Assembly: GCF_020497125.1 (NCBI RefSeq)
Contig: NC_059075.1
Location: forward strand, 28,370,003-28,434,002
DNA: 64,000 nucleotides
Reading direction: 5' to 3'
DNA from: Mauremys mutica
Taxonomy: Eukaryota > Chordata > Testudines > Geoemydidae
Part shown: positions 44,856-57,809 of the stretch, in pieces
Layout: every line of letters begins with the position of its first letter
How positions within the stretch are numbered: the stretch's first letter is position 1
Notes under the pieces: model-generated
The model's database searches: none
What the model was told of the DNA's origin: nothing
What the model saw: only the letters and a program-made list of their open reading frames with translations
Program-made: the position numbers and the translations under genes

Positions 44856-46967
44856 AGACATAATAGCAGGAGGGTGAGAGTGATAATGAAGAGGGTGCCT
44901 GGAAGTGGCATGTAGTGTATAATGTACAGCAGAGTGTACTGTTAATACAGTTTTTGTTCGGTTCTGACTTCTTCTCAAGAGCTAATATTTGGCAGGGGTA
45001 GTGATGGGCGAATAGGCTCAGAGAAAGTAAAAACCAGCTGGATCAATTCCTTATACCTTGAATTAACCCTAATCCCAGTTGGGGCACATGGGACCTAGCA
45101 AACCCTGCTGAACTGTATTTTTAAATTTAAAGATACTGTTGGGGTTTAGCAGCAGTTTTCACCCCAGGATCCTCTTTAGAACTGTAAAATCTCAGTATGT
45201 GCAAGATTCCTCCTGTCTCCTTCCTGAGAGGTCTGTAGCTCCAGCAGGAAAAGAGAGCGGGATCCTCACATGCTGCAGGGTTTTACGGTCCCACAGTGCA
45301 GTCTGGGGCCGGCTCAGGTTTGGGGATGCCCTAGAGTATTGCTAAATTTTCAAAGACAGTTCAGTGGCGACGGCGCCAGTAGAAGGAGTGCTTGCTCTGT
45401 AGGCTTCTGCCTGCTTTGTCGGAATGGGGACTTGCCATGCAGATGCTGCCTTCTCACACGAAGGGAGCAGATTGCCTGGCCACCTTCTAGAAAGGACTTT
45501 TGCTCAAAGGTTGTGGAGAAGGGGAAGGAAACATTTTACTACAAATGGATGCTCTTGCCTTATCTACCTGCTGCGGTGCACCAATGACACCCAAGCTGAC
45601 CTAAATCTATTGCCTGCAGTATTGGTTACATGCTGCTTTTGTCCTCTATCTACTCCTCCTATATATATATAATATAATAAAACACGCACACATAATATAC
45701 CCACATAACTACGTGGGTGTTTGTGTTATACCTAATTAGAGTTGGATGGCAAATGGTTTTCCTGTCCCATTTATATTTTTGGATTTCAGAAAAAATGTCC
45801 TGTACTGTATTGGGATGAATTTGAGAGCTTTGGACATTATTTTAAAAAGGAGAGCAGTGTGAACCCAGCATAGCTCATAGCCTGGTGCTCAGGGAATCCT
45901 TGCTCTTCCTGATCTAGGGCAGGGACTTGAACGCAGGTCAGTACTCTAACCACTGGGCTGCTGGCTGTTCTACGCTGGTCTCTCTCAGACACTGACTATA
46001 AGACTGGCTCAGTCGCTATGCAATAATCATGTAAACCTCTTTGCTCCCAGTAAAAATTAATTAACAGAAAATATGATTTTTACATGACTTAAAATATTAA
46101 TTTTTATTTCTCCAGGTTTTCATGTTTAGTTCAAAGGGTGGCTATATAGAAGCAGTGCTAGGTCAAATTCAATCACTTCTGTAAACCCATTCAGTAGTTA
46201 CTCCAAAAAGGATTTTATCCTATTATGCTCTAACAAGTAAAGAAATAAAACTATTTTAGGTACCCCGGGGGCGGGGCGAAGAAATAAAGTAAGGAAACAT
46301 AATCAGGTCCATCTCCTCAGCCCCACATTGGTTTGTGCAGTCAGCTGAGAGGAGGGACAAGAAAAGAGACTTAAGCAGAGAATGAATAATATGAATTTAA
46401 CAGTTTAATAAATGTCATCATTTGCACATTAAACTTTAAACAATTAAATTCCGTCCCTACCCACAGCCCCTGACTTTGGCTGCATGTGAAATTTTCAAAT
46501 CTAAAGAAAAGGAAACATCTGGTGCATCATCTGGCCAAATAGCCCATATGTATCACACTGCAATAAGTCATGACAATACATTTGATGTTTTTATTGCAGA
46601 TGTGAATAATGTATATCGCTTTGTATATAGATTTGTCATTATAATTTTTCCTGCTGTAACTAATCCACAAATCATGCTGCAGAAATATATGGATGACTGA
46701 ATTAGTTGGGGTTCCCCACTAATAGGTTGACATTTGAATACCAGAGTTGAAGATGGCTTGTGTGTAGGAAGTATGGTAGCTAAGTTACTAAATGTGTACC
46801 TAGCAAGACAAATATGGATGCATCCCTAATTTTTGTGTGTGCATATATTCTGTAGTCCTTATATGGGAATTTTATCACTGTTACATCTCAATTATTTATT
46901 CATGCATTCATTATAATTTTTTTTGAGCAGCATTCTCTCTCTAGAAGGGTCAGCTTTTTCCCCCATT
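44856..46967. other. AT-rich, no supported gene
   Basis: Contains a reversed MIR-like head near 45905-45965 (gaacgcaggtcagtactc, taaccactgggctgctgg), an AT microsatellite at 45659-45680 and a G/C run at 46263-46276. Nothing coding recognised. Confidence 0.45.
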
Positions 46968-47191
46968 GTGGCCTAATGGATAAAGCACTGAATTGAGAGT
47001 CAAGAGACCTGGGTTCTCTTCCTGATTTTACCCCGGTCTGCTGGCTGACCCTGGGAGAGTCACATCCCTGCTCTATGCCTCAGTTTCCCTATCTGTAAAA
47101 TGGGGATTGTGATACTGACCTCCGTTGAAAAACATTTTGAGATCAACTGATGAAAAGCTCTATGAAGAACTTGGTAGTACTATTATTATAT
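46968..47191 (+). mobile_element. Near full-length MIR/CORE-type SINE
   Basis: The tRNA-like head gtggcctaatggataaagc has a B-box region (gacctgggttctcttcc). The core gctgaccctgggagagtc, tgcctcagtttccctatctg and taaaatggggattgtgatac is followed by a tail ending in (TAT)n. About 224 bp; the best-preserved MIR-type copy in the window. Confidence 0.8.
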
Positions 47192-50100
47192 GTGTGCAAT
47201 CCCATTGACTTTAGGGGGCTTTATGTGTGTAAATGAAGGCAGAATTAGCCCTCTGTGTCTTTTTGGCTCTACATTCTGTAATGATACCTGTGCATATGGG
47301 ATGAGATTGTGATTGCTTTAGGCATATGTGCTTCTTTCCTTGGAGTGCACAAGGAAAGCAAGATCCAGCCCCTTTATAAGTAATGCTATTGGACAAAGGA
47401 ACAGCTAAATTCTTCCCCTGAGCCCTGCCCCACAACAAATAGACTAGACTCCACCCCTTCTTGGAAACCACTTACCCAAGTTTGAGCCAGGGAATGATGA
47501 AAGGCTGGTATTGCAAGTGTAGTAGAGGTTGTGGTGTTTGTCTGAGGAACGTGGTAATTGTGTTAGTAATGATGTGTCTGTCTGGAAGGGGTAGAGATTA
47601 GGTGGCTTCATGTTTTGTCTGTCTTTTTGCTTTTGAAGCTTTGTGTCATGTATGTTACATGTACAGCAACCTACATGGAGCCACCATAAAGATTTTGTAT
47701 GTGAGTTTCACACTGATTTTTAGTTCCAGAAAAAATCTCTTTTGTACGGCGTCTGTCACAATAGGATCCTGGTCCAGGACTAGTGCTCCTAAACCCTATG
47801 GTAATACAAATACTAAATAAACAATAACACAGCAGTGGTTCCTCCTTTTATGAATTACAGTATCTTATCTACACTAGAAAGTTGTACTGCTCTAACCACA
47901 TTCATATAGTTAATGCAATACACCCTCACGAGTGTGGATGCAGTTACACTGGTATGAATGGGCTTATATGGGTATAGCCTGTTCCCATATAGGATTGGGA
48001 ATAAGATATATGTGTACAAGGAAGATTTTTACCAGTGTAACTGTGCCCATGCTAGTGGTTGTACTGATATAACTATTTCAATTAAAAAAAAAATTATACT
48101 GCTGGCAAAACTATTTATAAGTATACAAAAATTGTGTGTGCGTGTGTGTCAGGCTTTTGGGAAGGTGCTCTCCATCTGAACTGCCTGGGCACTTTCCCAA
48201 AAATCCCAATCTTTGTCAAAGAAGTCACTGGTATCTGGCAAATAAAACACTTTCCCCCTGGCCATAAGAGCCAGAAACATAATTTGGGGTTTAAATGAAA
48301 ACTTAGGTTCTGGAGCATCCATTCAACATTAAAAATATTTAATGATTATCACTACAACAGCCACATGTTACCGAGCAACTGTCTTGCCCAAAAGAAATAG
48401 TTAACTTTTAAACCAGCACCATATTCATGGTTCTACTAACTTTTTAATCTTTTTTTTTTCAAGTGAAATACTGCATTTTATGGGATTATCTATAATTATT
48501 AGCCAAAAAGCTCAGAAAACAGCCACATTCACCCCATATTTATAAGTTTTGCAGAAGTTTGTCAGATCAAGACAGCTAAAGTAAACATGACAAATGTAAT
48601 TTTGTAGTTCTTAATACCGTTAATCCTTAAAGCATGGAACCAGGAAACCCTTATTCGTAGTGGTATTTGAAACCTGTAAGCAATATCGTGTTTCTAATGC
48701 TGATTTTCTTTTTATTTCACAAAGAAAACAGTATCAAGGCCCTTTTCCCTGGAATATTACTTGAGGCTATTCAGAAAAAAAAAATACAACAGGAAATTTG
48801 GCTCTTTAGACCTAATAATGGTCTCCTTATTGAACAGAGACTTGCTTTTTTGTTAAACAGATTTTCTTATGAAAGGGTTAGAAGTGAATAAACGACAAGT
48901 TCAGGCTCATCTGATTTCTTTTGATTTATGCTGACCTTGAGAGAGAGAGAGGTCATGCTGTTGGCAGGCAATAAGAACTAATCTGTTACTAACTGAGTAA
49001 TTAAAAGTGAGGCCTTATATATTTTTGTAGTGAGTTGACAGCATTTTCCATCCCTATGTCATACTGTTGCTCTAATCAACATGGTCATGGTATTTAACGC
49101 CAAATGACAAGTTTATAAGAAGTCAGATGACAAACCCTGAAATGTGCTGATCTTTCATCAGATGAATAGTCTGACTATATTGTCAATGGGGGAAAGACTT
49201 CAATAAAAATTGTCAGCTTGATGTGTACAGTTAAGAATACTAAACTTTTCTAATGAATTGGAGGAGATACAGTTGGGTAAAAAAGTAGAGCTGTGTTTAG
49301 TACAGATTCAGAGTTTTGGCAGACAAACCTTTATGGCCTTCTGTTATTTAACTGTTATGACTTAAGAGTGCTTGATTCTGACATTTGATGTGACAGTATC
49401 ATCTGACTTCTAATAAAGTTGTTCTTTTCTGTAGCGCCAAATATCCTGTAAAATAGCACAATTTTCAAGACATGCTGGCAGCTTGGTGCCTGAGATCAGA
49501 ATCATGCCCCGTATTTGATTCACTGCTTCAATCCTGCAAGGTACAGAAGTGACAACTCTGGAAGTGACTCCAGTCCAGCAAAGGTCTTAAGCAGCCGCTT
49601 AACTTTAAGCATGTGAATAGTCTGACTTCAAAAGCACTGTTTGCATGTTGAAAGCTAAGCATGTGCTTAAATGCATTTCTAACTAAGGGCCAGGTTGCTC
49701 ACTCAGCCCCTTGCAAGTTTAAGCCCCAAAAGCACAGGCTATTCTATAAAATATCTCCCATATATAATGTGGACTATAAGATTTGAAAACACTGCAGGAA
49801 ATAAGTTAGCATTCAAAGTCACACCTCCTATATGTGGATGTTGGCACACAATCTTCAAGATGGAGAAGGGAGACAAAGATACCCAGGGGTGATCTGTTTC
49901 AGAAAGAACGATAAAATTCTTCCAGCTCTTAGCCCATAGAGACAAACATTTTGTCTCCCCCGGTCAGGCATCTCTCCTCTCCTAGCGGAGAAACCACTAT
50001 GAGAAAAGACTTCAGCAGGGATACAGATTAATCTGAGAGACCTGTGACCATCACTGTCACATCTGGAATGTCCTCCCCCTGACCATCAAAGAAATAACAC

Positions 50101-51294
50101 AATTATTTTCAGACATCCCTTGTGGTTTGAAAAATATAAACTGGGACACTGCTGCCTTGATTCTTTTTTATTTGATTTTATTCCCAGGGGTCTCTAGTTA
50201 CAGTGCCTCCATCTAGATTTCTAGACATCTGCTGTGCTACAAACCATTCTCTCAGCCAAAAGTGCCTACAAACCACTCCTTCTGTTATCCATTGTTAGCT
50301 CTTTATGGCACATAAGTTTCAGTAGCTGTGATCAAATCTACAAATACATGTGACTGCAATGTGGCAGGGATTACTGTCAGGAAGAAGATACCTTGTATCT
50401 TCTCCAAAAGGTGACAGCACAATCTCCTACCTATGCATGTGTTTCTTGGCACCTAAGCTATCATGAAACAGTCTGGAATTATTTGGGAATGGACAATTCT
50501 GCCTAACAGATGGCCGTGTACAAAGGCAGGCAAGAGACCATGTATAAGCATCACATGTTTGTTGGGGGCATGAGTCTTAGCCAGAAATGTCTAAATGGAC
50601 TCTGCCCTGAGCCTTCTGATCTATGACTAGCAGATATGTCCTTTCAAATTCAACTTTGGAAAAATTAACTTCCAAAATGTTTTTTTTAAAAAGTGTCTGC
50701 AGCTCTTTGAGAAGGGATTTTGTCTTTGGTTTTAGGGTGGTTATGTTATGTTATTTATTTATTTATTGTGCTCAAGAGAAAGACATAGCAATGTGGCGCA
50801 GGGGGCTTGGAAAAGGTGTTCTATTAGAACGGCCATCCCGTTTCCTACTGAGACACCTGGACCCCAGCCAGCTTTCCGCAGAGTAGGTTGGCAGGGTACT
50901 GGGACAGGTTACGCAGCTGTCTGCTGCCTTCCATGGACTCCTGCATGCCTAATGTTCCTGCTGGATAAAGCCATTACAGTCCAAATTACAGAAAACACAG
51001 GGTTTTGTTTCATAGCTTTTATTTGTTGTTCCATTTCCTGTTTCATTCCTACTTAACCTCTGCTCTCTCTAATTCAAAAATAGTATCCATGTGAATTTGG
51101 AAATGAACTTCATATGGATGGGAATGAGTTGTAAAATGTAATATGTACTCTATCTTATATTGTGTATTTCTTTAAAACAATAACCCTTAATTATGGTTTA
51201 CTAAATTGGAGAAGGGTTCTTTAGTAACAGTTCACTCCCCCCTCTCCAATATCTTCTCATATACAGATTTCTCCTTCTGAGTGCATCAAGAGTC
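47192..51294. other. AT-rich, no supported gene
   Basis: 47871-48130 may be a decayed MITE (ctacactagaaagttgtac and cagtgtaactgtgcc). 49480-49720 carries short-palindrome relics (aagcatgtgcttaaatgc). A TTTA-type run lies at 50750-50768. No exon-like structure stands out. Confidence 0.4.
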
Positions 51295-51418
51295 AAGTTT
51301 TTAAGCTCTTTGGGGACAGGGATTGTCTTTTCAATATGTGTGCATACAGGGCCTAACACGTTGGTGCCTGGTCCCTGATTGGGGCTGCTGGGCACTACTG
51401 CAGTGCAAATAACTATAC
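51295..51418 (+). repeat. Ancient repeat tail (copy 2)
   Basis: taagctctttggggacaggg, attgtcttttcaatatgtg, tacagggcctaacacg and gcactactgcagtgcaaata match the copy at 1971-2045 over the last 45 bp. Old L2/SINE-like tail; family not certain. Confidence 0.5.
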
Positions 51419-51563
51419 TGTTTAGATGGCCCACCTACAGTGACGAAGGTCATCATGGGCTAGGACACCCCTTAAGCAGGTAGGAAAAGTGTCTTTCAAA
51501 AGCGGAGGTATTTGAGGTAAATAAGTGAAAGGAGGGTCCTGGCTTGGTGAATCTCTTAACTTT

Positions 51564-51651
51564 GGCCCCAGGTTTTTAAAGGTATTTAGGTGCCTAACTC
51601 CCACTGAAACCAATGGGAGTTAAATGACTAAATGCCTTTAAAAATCTGGCC
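51564..51651. repeat. Palindromic short repeat, well preserved
   Basis: tttttaaaggtatttaggtg and cctaactcccactgaaacc on the left pair with ccaatgggagttaaatgac and taaatgcctttaaaaatct on the right. GGCC lies at both outer ends. The centre is ccactgaaaccaatgg. Confidence 0.7.
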
Positions 51652-51854
51652 ATTTCTTCCCTATTTGGTCACCCTCAGAACAGCTAGGTATAGAAAGCAG
51701 TGCCTGAAACAGTGATGGTGAGCATACAGCCGAGCAAGCACAATGGTTGCAGCTTTGCTTCACGAGTTGCGTTTCCTTAGGGCACTCTTTTCTGCAATGT
51801 CACATCAAATGCATTTGTCAATAGAAAGCTACAGTTTTGTGGATCTGGCTGTTT

Positions 51855-52447
51855 AGGAACATAGGAATTGTCATAATGGATCAGACCTGAGGTCCATCTA
51901 GTCAAGTATCCTGAGAGCGCTCAGCTACAGATAGTTCAGAGAAAGGTGTAAGAACCCCATAGTAGGCAGATACTGAGTAAGCCCCAACTCCCCATCATTG
52001 GGTCTTATCCTGACTTCTGGTAATAGATTGGCCTAAGCCCTGAAACATGAGGTTTAATATCCATTCCAAACATTTTTGCTGGCATTAATTATAACTGGAT
52101 ATTCTTGATAGCCATATAAATGTCCAATCCCTTTTTAAAATTCTGCTAAGGTCTTGGCAATGAGTTCCAGTCTAATTGCACATTGTATGAAAAAGTATTT
52201 CCTTGTATCAGTTTTGGATTGTATACCTTTCAATTTTCATTGAAAGTCAACTTGTTCTTGTGTTATGAGGCAGAAGTTCCCTATCTATCTTAGCTACACC
52301 ATTCATTATTTTATATACTTTTATCATGTCCCCTCTTATTCATCTCCTTTCTAAAATAATCCCAATCTGTTCAATTTATCTTCCTGTGTCCTTAATCTTT
52401 CTTATCACCCTCCTTTGAACCCCTCTAGTTTGCAATATCCTTTTTGA
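51855..52447 (-). mobile_element. CR1 LINE 3' fragment, reverse, second subfamily
   Basis: Landmarks are aggaacataggaattgtcat, atggatcagacctgaggtcc, tgaaaaagtatttccttgta, tcatgtcccctcttattcat and cctttgaacccctctag. It is longer than, and of the same type as, 23867-24050. Heavily diverged. Confidence 0.8.
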
Positions 52448-53803
52448 GATGGGAGTGATTAGGTAAGTGGCCGGACCACTGGGCTATTCTGGGGTGGGTC
52501 TCTCTCAAGCGCTCCTGTTCCACTTTGTATAAAATACTTGAGTAGTCATTGAACCAGAGAGCATATGACTCTATAGCCTAGTGGTTAGGGCCCTTACCTG
52601 GGAAAGGGGAGACTCAGGTTCATGTCTATATGCAGTGACTGTTTAATTATTGATACAAAATGGAACAGCTTTAGCAGGAGAGCCTGAGAGCCAGTGGTTA
52701 GGGCGATCTTCTACAGTGTGAGAGACCCAAGTTAAAATCCTTTCTCCACCTCAGTGAGAGGATGGAATTGACCCTAGGTCTCACAAATGAGTGTCTTAGC
52801 TCAGTGGTTAACAGCTATAAAGGAACTAGGCCCAACTTCTCCCACATTTTGTGAACCTAGACCTTCATTTCCTTGGCTTTTATATTTAAAATATATTTAA
52901 AAGGTTTTGTTGTGGATTGAACAAAATGTATTTTTTTCAACCTTTTTGATATGCCAAAATTTTTAGTTTCCATTTGACCCACACTGATTTTCTTTCTATT
53001 TTTCAGAACTGCCAGTGAACCAAAAATCAATTTTTCACCCAGTGTTACATTCAAGCCACCCATAAGAATTTTATTTACTTTGTGGTTTTTCTATCCTTAT
53101 TTTATGGAAATCTTCTTGAATTCACTCCTGCATGTTACTTAGGCTATTCTTGATGTAGTCTTATTTTCTTATGTTCTCTAGAATTAGCAGTTAGGCTCAG
53201 ATTTTTAAAGGTATTTGGGCACTGCTGCGCTCAGTGTTGAAATGTCTAATTTATTTAGGAGCCCAAATCTCAATTTCAAAAGGAATTTTGGCAGTCAAGA
53301 GCCACAATCCCATTGACAGTCAGTTGCTAACAGCACACTAAGTGAGTTTTATAACATGGGCCAGTGCCATTTTAATTTGGAGTGAAGTCCTACCCCCCAA
53401 CAAGACTGTGACTAGAAGGTGATGGCCCATTGCACTACATCTGTTATTTCCTAGGAATGTTCTTCAGAATGTTATAACAACTGAACAGGTTTGCATTTGT
53501 TCTTGATTATTACATAATTTCCTTCTCTACCCCATGTATTATTAGAGAGCCTATTCTATCAGCTCAGCTATAAGCAGGAAGGACTAGAAATGTTGTGACA
53601 GAAAAGATTGTGTTATCTGTGATGTTTCCATACAAGTTCTTCCCCCTTGTGTGGCTTAATAAGGCGCACGGACTTTTAGACATTTAACTGAACTGCTGGA
53701 TCTTCTGATATTCAGCCAACAATTAGTTCCCCGATGATCAGTTAAAATGGTTGGCAGTAGCATTAAGATTAAATCTTACCACTCATAGACTTAGGGACAA
53801 GAT
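52448..53803. other. No supported gene
   Basis: tRNA-like SINE heads may occur at 52563-52630 (tagcctagtggttagggcc) and 52685-52730 (gccagtggttagggcgatc). A palindromic relic lies at 53190-53290 (tttttaaaggtatttggg). The remainder is AT-rich. Confidence 0.4.
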
Positions 53804-54142
53804 TCAAGATCTGTGGTTGGACACTGAACTTTTCCAGTACTCTAATATAGAGCAATGGTTAGAATTTTCTTTTTTGGAGGGGTTATAAAGTATTTGGATG
53901 AGTCTCTTTAATTTTTGGAAGGTTTGCCTCTGGTTTTCTTTAAGAATTTTTGTTTGTTTGTTTAGCAATTCCTTTATGACAGCCTGGCATTCTTTATGAC
54001 TAAAGCCAAAAGAGCTATCGAGATTGTTTCCAGAATTTACTAATCTATTCTGAAGCAATTTCTTTCCAAAAGGTAAAAGAGACTTCAAGTTATTCCAACA
54101 GGAAGAAGGTAGCTGAGATCTGGAAGCCATGTCTGGAACATT
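53804..54142 (-). pseudogene. Candidate decayed terminal exon, unidentified
   Basis: Read on the minus strand, an acceptor-like tatttttcttgcag ends at 54143. After it the frame stays open for 112 codons to a TGA at 53804-53806. The product is Lys/Asn/Gln/Ser-rich with an amphipathic helical stretch (from about residue 55: IKELLNKQTKILKENQ). Upstream, 54180-54476 is open in the next frame, so a one-base shift would join them; further upstream frames contain several stops. I recognise no family. It could be a degraded exon, a retrocopy or chance; AT-rich DNA gives frames this long by chance. Confidence 0.22.
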
Positions 54143-54879
54143 CTGCAAGAAAAATAGGCACTGGTAACTGTGTGTCTTAAATGAGTAATTTGTTTTGGAG
54201 AAAGGCTTTTGAGATTGATGTTTTTGAGATATGAACCTGAAATGAGTGTTTCCTCTGAGTAATAGTGGAAGTTGTTCTGTCTAGGCAGAGGAATTGCTGG
54301 TATTCTAGTTTTACATTGTGGAAAGAATCATGACAAGTGCAAGAAATGGAATATCTTGCAAGATTTTCAATTTGCTTGGCATGTGAGACAGCACCATTGC
54401 CAAAAAGATTTTTCCCATTAAGTTCATTTGGAAAATATATCCACATCATATTGGTGGTCTCTGTTCTATTTATTTTTCACCACCTACTCTGCTGAGATTC
54501 CTATATTTGTGTTTACATTATCTGCATCCCACTTATTGTATCCCAGGAAATTAAAAAATCCAAGACAATACCTTAACCACATAATTCCTTTCAAGCCTTC
54601 ATTGCTACAGAATAGGTTACTGGTCGTCTTCACTAGCTATTTCATTTTGCACTCAATATGGGATTTCTCTGCTTAACGTGTTGGGTCTTGAGAGAGTGCT
54701 TTGATTTATTGCTTGTTTACACATAGTTACACCCATATTAGCGAATGTGCCAGAGCCCTTTCTGGAGCAGTGGAAACGGCATCACAAATAGGAGTATCAG
54801 CAACATCAGTTTGTGGGATAACACTTTCAAGACCAGCAAAGGAACAAAACCGAGGGAGCTGATAGATGGGGGTAAGTCT

Positions 54880-55012
54880 TTATTATCCTCATTTTACAGA
54901 TGAGGAAACTGAAGCACAAAGCAATATGGTGTTTTACCCCAGGTTGTGGAAGAATTCAGTGCAGAGCCAAGAATAAAATCAATGCCTTCTAACTCCAGGT
55001 TCTGTGCTTTTG
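54880..55012 (-). repeat. MIR-type fragment, reverse
   Basis: cctcattttacagatgagga, aactgaagcacaaagcaata and gtgcagagccaagaataaa follow the reversed MIR core. Confidence 0.7.
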
Positions 55013-56734
55013 CCATATCATTGTCCTTTTATTTTCTTTACTTTGTGAGGAATGGAGAATGCTAAGGTAAAAATGCACACTTCCCTGTAAACTGCCTTTC
55101 ACGCTGGACCCTGCTTTGTAAAAACATTGTTAGAGCTGGTTGGAAAAAAGATGGGTACATTTCTTGAAAACCTCATCAAAAAGCCTCCCCTGCTTCCAGT
55201 CCATCTCTAACCATGGTACAGTTCAGGAGGTTATTTATACATCAATGAATAAGAAGCAAACTTTTAACTGTCTCGAATTAACTTGGCAACTCAATCTTTT
55301 ATAATAAAAACAAAGTATTTCTCTGTCCAGGGCTGAAATCCACCCTAAATTTTGCATTCTGGCAAACCCTGCAGTGACAGCAATTTTTGGATCTCTTGGT
55401 AATGATGACTATGCACTCACATATAAAAGTAAATCTGTGGCTGTGAAAGTACATTCTAATGACCAGGGACTTCAGCAGATGGGAACTGTGCAGTTAATTT
55501 CAAACTTTGTGCTGCAGATTTTAATCAGTGGGTATCCACTTTAAACATCCTATTCCTACAACTGAATAATCATCTGTCCTTTTAATTATTTGCTTAGTTT
55601 CCCATCTTAAGTTCATACAATATATTTCTGAAAAGAAGGATGATGAGAATTTGGCAGTATCATGTCATCTAGCCTGTTGGCCTCAGTTTTTAGTTTACTG
55701 TATGTCTCACAGCTCATTTAGTAGGGTGTTACCCTGACAATACTTAAGTGGCAGGCAGAGGTGAATACAGATGAACTGCAGAGCTGCTGGTGTTTTTTGT
55801 GTTCTCACTTTCCTAATTTTAAATATGGTCTTAATAATTGTGATCAGTGTAGACAGTGCAATTTAGTTAGTACAATTTAGTTAGTTCCTCTCGTTCACTG
55901 GAAGGCAGTCAGAGATATGAATGCAAAGCTTAGTTGTGGAAGATTTTTTCCAGCAGCAGCATGTGGGTCTCTTTGGCAGAGTCCTCCCAACCATTTTGCT
56001 GGCAGCTGCTAAGTAGCCTCTGGATCTGTTATGTGGGAAGACTACTGAGGGGCTTCTGCTCTATATATTTCTCTGGAAACAATTTTAGTGAGCTACCTTT
56101 TGATTCAGCAAATGTTCATTTGTTCTGTATTTATCCATTTGGTTCCAAACCCCACATAAGTCTGTGACTGCATACAGATCCTTTTATAGCTGAAAGGGCA
56201 ATTTTATGGACTAGAATTCCATGCTGATATTTCTTTGCCCCACCCAGTACATTTCTCACATGTACATCATCTTTTCTCTGAGAATCAGAAAGTAGTTTCC
56301 CTCCTCACTGGAATAAATCATGCACAACATAATCTAATTATGGGTTAGATTCTGGCTGCCCTGTGCACCAGATTAAGGCTGCAGAATGCCCCTTTCCCAT
56401 CCACTGAGACCATGTGGGAAGCAACCAGAAATGAGGGGCAACCAAACAAGTTGAGGGAATGACCAGGCCTCTTCTCTCTCCCAGGCCAGTGCTGAGCTGA
56501 ACACCCATGATGACACTGCACCTTTTAAAAGTTGTACTAGTGATTGCATTTGAGCACACTTCCTCCAGCACCCTGGAGGTGTCCTGTTTCTCTCTGCCTT
56601 CTTCACGGTGCAGAACACCTCTGACCCTTACTGGCCAAGCACATCCACTTCTTTGAAGGGCTGCTGCCAATGAAGTAAGTATGTAAGTATATCTCCTATT
56701 TCTTCCTGCTTTACACACACTGCCTGTATTTACA
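55013..56734. other. No supported gene
   Basis: AT-rich unique sequence. tagttagtacaatttagtta near 55863-55888 is a small tandem duplication. A 142-codon minus-strand frame at 56338-56766 has no recognisable domain. Confidence 0.4.
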
Positions 56735-56880
56735 CTGAAATGAGAAATTCTGTCCAAAGATCTCAAAGTGCTTTAGAAACACAAGTGAGTTAAACCTCAA
56801 AAAATCTTTGTGATTTAGGGTATTATCCCACTTTTACATATGAGGAATCTGAGATGCTGTGAAGGCAAGAAGTCCATATG
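56735..56880 (-). repeat. L2/MIR-type tail fragment, reverse
   Basis: gatctcaaagtgctttagaa, agttaaacctcaaaaaatc and tattatcccacttttacata follow the reversed tail and core seen at 6921-7160. Confidence 0.5.
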
Positions 56881-57133
56881 GAGCCAGTAACAGAATCTGA
56901 CACTTTGAGAATAAACATCTCACTGTATGTTGCATTGTACACATACCTATCCCTGCAACTTGCTGTCACTCTCCATTTTAGAATGGGTGCATTGGAATGC
57001 CTAGTAGTAGACTTCATATTGTGTTTATTGACCATAGCATTGTGGACAAACTTACTGCCATCAGCACACAGCCTCATTGTGACTTCCTCTGTTTACAAAC
57101 TGGCATATTCGGTGCTATTTGTATAGTCTAGAT

Positions 57134-57801
57134 CAGGGCCGGCTCCAGACCCCAGTGCGCCAAGCGCGCGCTTGGGGCGGCATTTGCCGGGAGGGTGGCA
57201 GGCGGCTCCAGTGGACTTCCCGCAGGCATGCCTGCGGAGGGTCCGCTGGTCCCACAGCTTCGGTGGACCTCCCGCAGGCATGACTGCAGAGGGTCCGCTG
57301 GTCCAGCGGCTCCGGTGGACCTCCCGCAGGCATGCCTGCGGAGGGTCCGCTGGTCCCACGGCTTCGGTGGACCTCCCGCAGGCATGACTGCAGAGGGTCC
57401 GCTGTTCCAGTGGCTCCGGTGGACCTCCCGCAGGCATGCCTGCGGAGGGTCCGCTGGTCCCACGGCTTCGGTGGACCTCCCGCAGGCATGACTGCAGAGG
57501 GTCCGCTGGTCCAGTGGCTCCGGTGGACCTCCCGCAGGCATGCCTGCGGAGGGTCCGCTGGTCCAGCGGCTCCGGTGGACCTCCCGCAGGCATGACTGCG
57601 GAGGGTCCGCTGGTTCAGCGGTTCCGGTGGACCTCCCGCAGGCGTGCCTGCGGATGCTCCACCGGAGCCGCGGGACCAGCGGACCATCCGCAGGCACGTC
57701 TGCAAGAGGTCCCCCGGAGCCGCGGGACCAGCGACCGCCAGCGCGCCCCCCCGCGGCGTGCCGCCGTCCTTGGGGCGGCGGAATTCCTAGAGCTGCCCCT
57801 G
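57134..57801. mobile_element. hAT-like transposon carrying a 52-bp minisatellite
   Basis: It starts CAGGGCCGGCTCCAG and ends AGAGCTGCCCCTG, as does the sister at 7178-7559. Flanking octamers gtctagat (57126-57133) and gtcttgat (57802-57809) match at 7 of 8. No transposase. Open frames up to 237 codons on both strands are produced by the array. Confidence 0.87.
57210..57660. repeat. 52-bp minisatellite, alternating dimers
   Basis: Units read ggtggacctcccgcaggcat, then gactgcagagggtccgctgg or gcctgcggagggtccgctgg, then a variable linker (tccagcggctcc or tcccacggcttc). The two versions alternate for much of the array, giving a 104-bp higher-order period. About eight to nine units. Confidence 0.85.
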
Positions 57802-57809
57802 GTCTTGAT

